Positions 1 to 6,391 of a DNA stretch of 6,391 bases are shown piece by piece. Location: NCBI GenBank assembly GCA_947303905.1, contig CAMYZR010000088.1, forward strand, positions 1 to 6,391, in the 5' to 3' direction. Below the pieces are notes generated by a model. It was not told where the DNA came from and did no database searches. It saw nothing but the letters and a program-made list of their open reading frames with translations. Source of the DNA: an uncultured Atopobiaceae bacterium (lineage in GTDB: Bacteria; Actinomycetota; Coriobacteriia; Coriobacteriales; Atopobiaceae). Each line of letters starts with the position of its first letter. The first letter of the stretch is position 1. Position numbers and translations under genes: made by a program.

Positions 1-1948
1 CGTCCATAGAGCCCGTCGCGTATTGCCGCACAATGATCCATGACCCACCCATCGCATAGAGCGCAAAGGACAGCGTCCAGTTTGCACCGCCACGAAGGGT
101 TCCAGTAAGCACGGTCAGGACGGTTATCACGGCAAAGAACCACAGGATCTCTGCAAACGATCCCGTGCCCATCAAGGCGTCTTGGCCTGGTCGGCCGATG
201 AGCCAAAGCAATGACGTCCATCCATATACGAGCAGCGGACCAGTCACAATGGTTCCAAAGAGCCCCAGCACATGGCACATGCTCATGACGCACAGGATGA
301 GCATGATGGGTGCAATCAGGCTAGCGTGACCTCTAGGAATGATTCGCAGTAGCGCCACTAGAGGCAGCCACACGACAAGAAAGTCCGCTCCGGCACCCTT
401 GGGAATGAGCTCCATCCTTCCATCGTCCTCGAAGACCTTCCACCAGAGACCCTTTCGTATGGGTCGCTTAATCCGATCGGTCAGGTTGCGAAGAGAGGCT
501 TGACTGACATGCACGTCCTCAAAACAAGGCACGAAACCGCTCAACTGCTCGTCCCAGTGGTGCCAGACACGCTTTCCGAGCTTTTCCACCACCGGAAGAC
601 CCAGGGCAAGGCGTAGCTCCCGAGACAGAAGTCCCTTAGGGGAACCAGCACGCAGACCAATCGTGCCATCTCTTTTCTCGAACTGCACATAGGATTCAGT
701 CGTTACCTTGACGGGTTCCTCCTTCTCTCGCTTCATCAGTTTGCGGAGAGGGCCTCCTGCCATCCAGCCAGGCATCAGCTGGGGCTCATGTGGTTCTGCG
801 CTACCGTCAACGGCCATTGCCGCAGAATCCTCGAGCTCCTTGCGATTTACGACATATGCTCTGATGTCCGCAAGGCCCACGATGGTCCCCATGATTACGC
901 TCGCGAAGAAATACAACGCATAGAGTCCCACCAAGTACAGAATCAAGGCTTTTTCTGGCACGAAATCGATTCCGCCATGCAACATTTGACGCAACGAGGG
1001 CCCAAGCAACTGGTTCGTTCCCTCAAGCAGTGGCATGACAAGCGTTGCTGCCACCTTGCAAACGGGTCCGTCATGTATGGCCTGAATCAAGGCCGCTCCG
1101 GGCTTCCAAGCTGGCAGAAGGTCAAGCGGCGCCTGAGCGATGACGGCAAGGGTTCCCAGCACGGCAAGCGGTACGAGTGCCCAACACACCCGCTCGACAC
1201 CCTTGAATCGCGCAAAGAACGCCACCGCCGCAAAGAGGACAAGCATGGTCAGCATGCCCAGCACGGGATTCACCCGCGACAGCAGTGAGCCCACCACAGG
1301 CGGAACAAAGCCAGCGACAAACAGCAGCAGGTTTCCCCTGATATGTCGAGTGACCTCGGACTTGTCTGATACGCTGCGCACGAGCGCGACAAGCACGATG
1401 ACCAGAACGACAGCCGCAACCGCAACCATACCCCAGAAGGAGCCCACGATCACCTTATCTAGGAGTTGTCCCGCACGCATGACGCTTTCGTCATTCGGGA
1501 GTTCGAACGCCATCAGATAATAGGAGCTCGGAGCGAGGGCGCCATAGAAAACTCCCTCTAATATGACAAGAACAAGCAGGTAGGCACGCGCTTGTGGCGC
1601 CGCGATGAGAAAGACGACAATTAACATGGCGCAAACCAGTCCCTCAAGTGCCGCCACTTGATTCGTCGCGTATAGACCATAGACGGCCATGTGGTCGAGG
1701 CACATCCAGGCGTACGACATGATGGGCGCAAATATGACCATGCCCACCACGCTGGTCACGTAGCTCAAAAGGACGTAGAGCCCGCCGAGGGCGACCGGAA
1801 TGGCCAGCTGAGGCAGCATGTCCGTTCCAAAGATGCCGACAAGCGCAAAGAGGGCAAGCAGATAGCCAGCCGTCCACAGGCCTCCCAACGAGTTCTTGCG
1901 AAAGAGCAGATAGGGCTCATAGGGATCAGCAAAGGTCTTCCACCACAT
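1..1948 (-). CDS. Large polytopic membrane protein of unknown family (3' end cut by window edge)
   Basis: An open frame of 649 codons runs from ATG at 1948 off the left edge with no stop. I translated it through every line. The start is set by AGAAGG six bases upstream; the frame stays open upstream to TAA at 2062-2060 but has no other ATG. The product begins MWWKTFADPYEPYLLFRKNS and is rich in hydrophobic segments, roughly at residues 24-41, 50-73, 101-116, 122-140, 168-190, 205-223, 228-245, 254-271, 334-358, 523-537, 543-563, 567-585, 599-617 and 624-640. Residues 359-522 form a charged, soluble-looking central domain with basic clusters (RKLMKREKEE near 402-411; RIKRPIRK at 492-499), probably cytoplasmic by the positive-inside rule. 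There is no signal peptide, and I recognise no transporter, transferase or protease motif. Third codon positions are mixed, with ATA, AGA, CTA and TTA codons, unlike rpoC, so expression is probably modest. Existence of the gene is near certain; function is unknown. Confidence 0.9.
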   Translation of the reverse strand, partial: MWWKTFADPYEPYLLFRKNSLGGLWTAGYLLALFALVGIFGTDMLPQLAIPVALGGLYVLLSYVTSVVGMVIFAPIMSYAWMCLDHMAVYGLYATNQVAALEGLVCAMLIVVFLIAAPQARAYLLVLVILEGVFYGALAPSSYYLMAFELPNDESVMRAGQLLDKVIVGSFWGMVAVAAVVLVIVLVALVRSVSDKSEVTRHIRGNLLLFVAGFVPPVVGSLLSRVNPVLGMLTMLVLFAAVAFFARFKGVERVCWALVPLAVLGTLAVIAQAPLDLLPAWKPGAALIQAIHDGPVCKVAATLVMPLLEGTNQLLGPSLRQMLHGGIDFVPEKALILYLVGLYALYFFASVIMGTIVGLADIRAYVVNRKELEDSAAMAVDGSAEPHEPQLMPGWMAGGPLRKLMKREKEEPVKVTTESYVQFEKRDGTIGLRAGSPKGLLSRELRLALGLPVVEKLGKRVWHHWDEQLSGFVPCFEDVHVSQASLRNLTDRIKRPIRKGLWWKVFEDDGRMELIPKGAGADFLVVWLPLVALLRIIPRGHASLIAPIMLILCVMSMCHVLGLFGTIVTGPLLVYGWTSLLWLIGRPGQDALMGTGSFAEILWFFAVITVLTVLTGTLRGGANWTLSFALYAMGGSWIIVRQYATGSMD

Positions 1949-1954
1949 GATGCA

Positions 1955-1960
1955 CCTTCT
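1955..1960 (-). promoter_or_regulatory. Ribosome-binding site of the membrane protein gene
   Basis: On the minus strand AGAAGG lies six bases before the ATG at 1948. Spacing and complementarity to the 16S rRNA 3' end are good. It fixes the start of the membrane protein gene, because no other ATG occurs in frame between here and the upstream stop at 2062-2060. Confidence 0.75.
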
Positions 1961-2049
1961 CGTTATTAGTATTTGAATCAAAGCATTAATACTCGAAAGC
2001 GCATCCCATGGTAGTCGCTTTAGCCGTAGCTTCGTTTGCCATTGGTACG

Positions 2050-2079
2050 CCTGTAACCTTTAAGGAACCTATTAGTCAA
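2050..2079 (-). promoter_or_regulatory. Weak candidate promoter for the membrane protein gene
   Basis: The minus strand has TTGACT (2079-2074; five of six matches to the housekeeping -35 consensus), then an 18-base spacer and TACAGG (2055-2050), a poor -10 with about three matches. It lies downstream of the rpoC terminator and would leave a leader of roughly 95 bases. The -35 is convincing but the -10 is not, so this is only the best candidate in the gap. Confidence 0.25.
2055..2070 (-). repeat. Direct repeat AGGTT, 11-bp period, in the intergenic region
   Basis: AGGTT occurs at 2070-2066 and again at 2059-2055 on the minus strand, offset by 11 bp, about one helical turn. The pair sits in the spacer of the candidate promoter. 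That geometry is typical of sites bound by dimeric regulators of the OmpR/PhoB type, but two 5-bp units can arise by chance and no regulator is visible here. Confidence 0.3.
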
Positions 2080-2111
2080 AGCTGTATGGCCACCTCCCTG
2101 GCAGACGCATA

Positions 2112-2147
2112 CGGAAAGAGGCACCCCGCTCTCGCAGGGTGCCCCTT
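2112..2147 (-). terminator. Intrinsic terminator downstream of rpoC
   Basis: Read in the rpoC direction, the arms at 2147-2134 and 2129-2116 form a continuous 14-bp stem. Twelve pairs are Watson-Crick and two are G-U wobbles (2144 with 2119; 2136 with 2127). The loop is GAGA (2133-2130), a stable GNRA tetraloop. The stem core is GGCACCC against GGGTGCC. The 3' arm runs into a short pyrimidine tract, TCTTTCC. The stem starts 24 bases after the rpoC stop. In the opposite direction the tail is CCCCTTG, so termination should act mainly on the rpoC transcript. The T-tract is short, which tempers confidence in full efficiency. Confidence 0.8.
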
Positions 2148-2170
2148 GTAACTCTATGGTTGTTTGGACG

Positions 2171-6391
<4,221 letters not shown>

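Noticed and set aside
788..1288. Plus-strand 166-codon open frame
   Set aside because: It is antisense to the membrane protein gene, its product is low in hydrophobic structure and resembles no family, and it has no clear ribosome-binding site.
708..1520. Other plus-strand open frames at 708-923 and 1140-1520
   Set aside because: They are antisense shadows of the membrane gene, with Ser/Thr/Arg-rich composition typical of reverse-strand reading of coding DNA.
1644..1877. Minus-strand 77-codon frame
   Set aside because: It overlaps the long membrane protein frame in another phase and gives a Cys/Arg/His-rich sequence; the long frame is far better supported.
1691..1969. Plus-strand 92-codon frame near the intergenic region
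   Set aside because: It is antisense to the N-terminal half of the membrane gene and its product is unstructured; no promoter or ribosome-binding site was seen.

Overview
The window holds two genes, both on the minus strand and both cut by the window edges. A 222-bp intergenic region separates them. The larger gene is rpoC, encoding the beta' subunit of RNA polymerase, with its 5' end off the right edge. Its sequence is clearly actinobacterial: it begins RFKGIVCERCGVEV, carries an acidic helical insertion in the same place as mycobacterial beta', and lacks the large trigger-loop insertion of proteobacteria. High GC with strong C/G-ending codon preference and an unusual long beta' C-terminus suggest a host-associated member of the Coriobacteriia (Olsenella/Atopobium/Collinsella type). 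That placement is inferred from general resemblance and was not tested by any search.

Layout, left to right: (1) positions 1-1948, minus strand, an uninterrupted 649-codon frame for a large polytopic membrane protein of unrecognised family, whose C-terminus lies beyond position 1. (2) Positions 1949-2170, intergenic: the ribosome-binding site of the membrane gene, a weak promoter candidate, a pair of AGGTT repeats 11 bp apart, and a strong hairpin terminator for rpoC. (3) Positions 2171-6391, rpoC, missing about the first 70-80 codons, including the first two cysteines of the N-terminal zinc site.

The most interesting feature is the rpoC 3' end. After the point where beta' normally ends (the PAGTG motif), the protein continues for about 213 residues. 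Within this lies a 57-residue segment that aligns without gaps to the C-terminal domain of the RNA polymerase alpha subunit (alphaCTD). It keeps the positions equivalent to the E. coli alpha DNA-contact residues R265, N268, G296, K298 and E302. A strongly acidic 80-residue tail follows. The polymerase may therefore carry an extra alphaCTD-like DNA- or factor-binding module on beta'.

The two genes do not look functionally linked. The terminator and the change in codon usage suggest that the rpoBC transcript ends after rpoC and that the membrane protein gene is expressed separately. No RNA genes, mobile elements or CRISPR arrays were seen.
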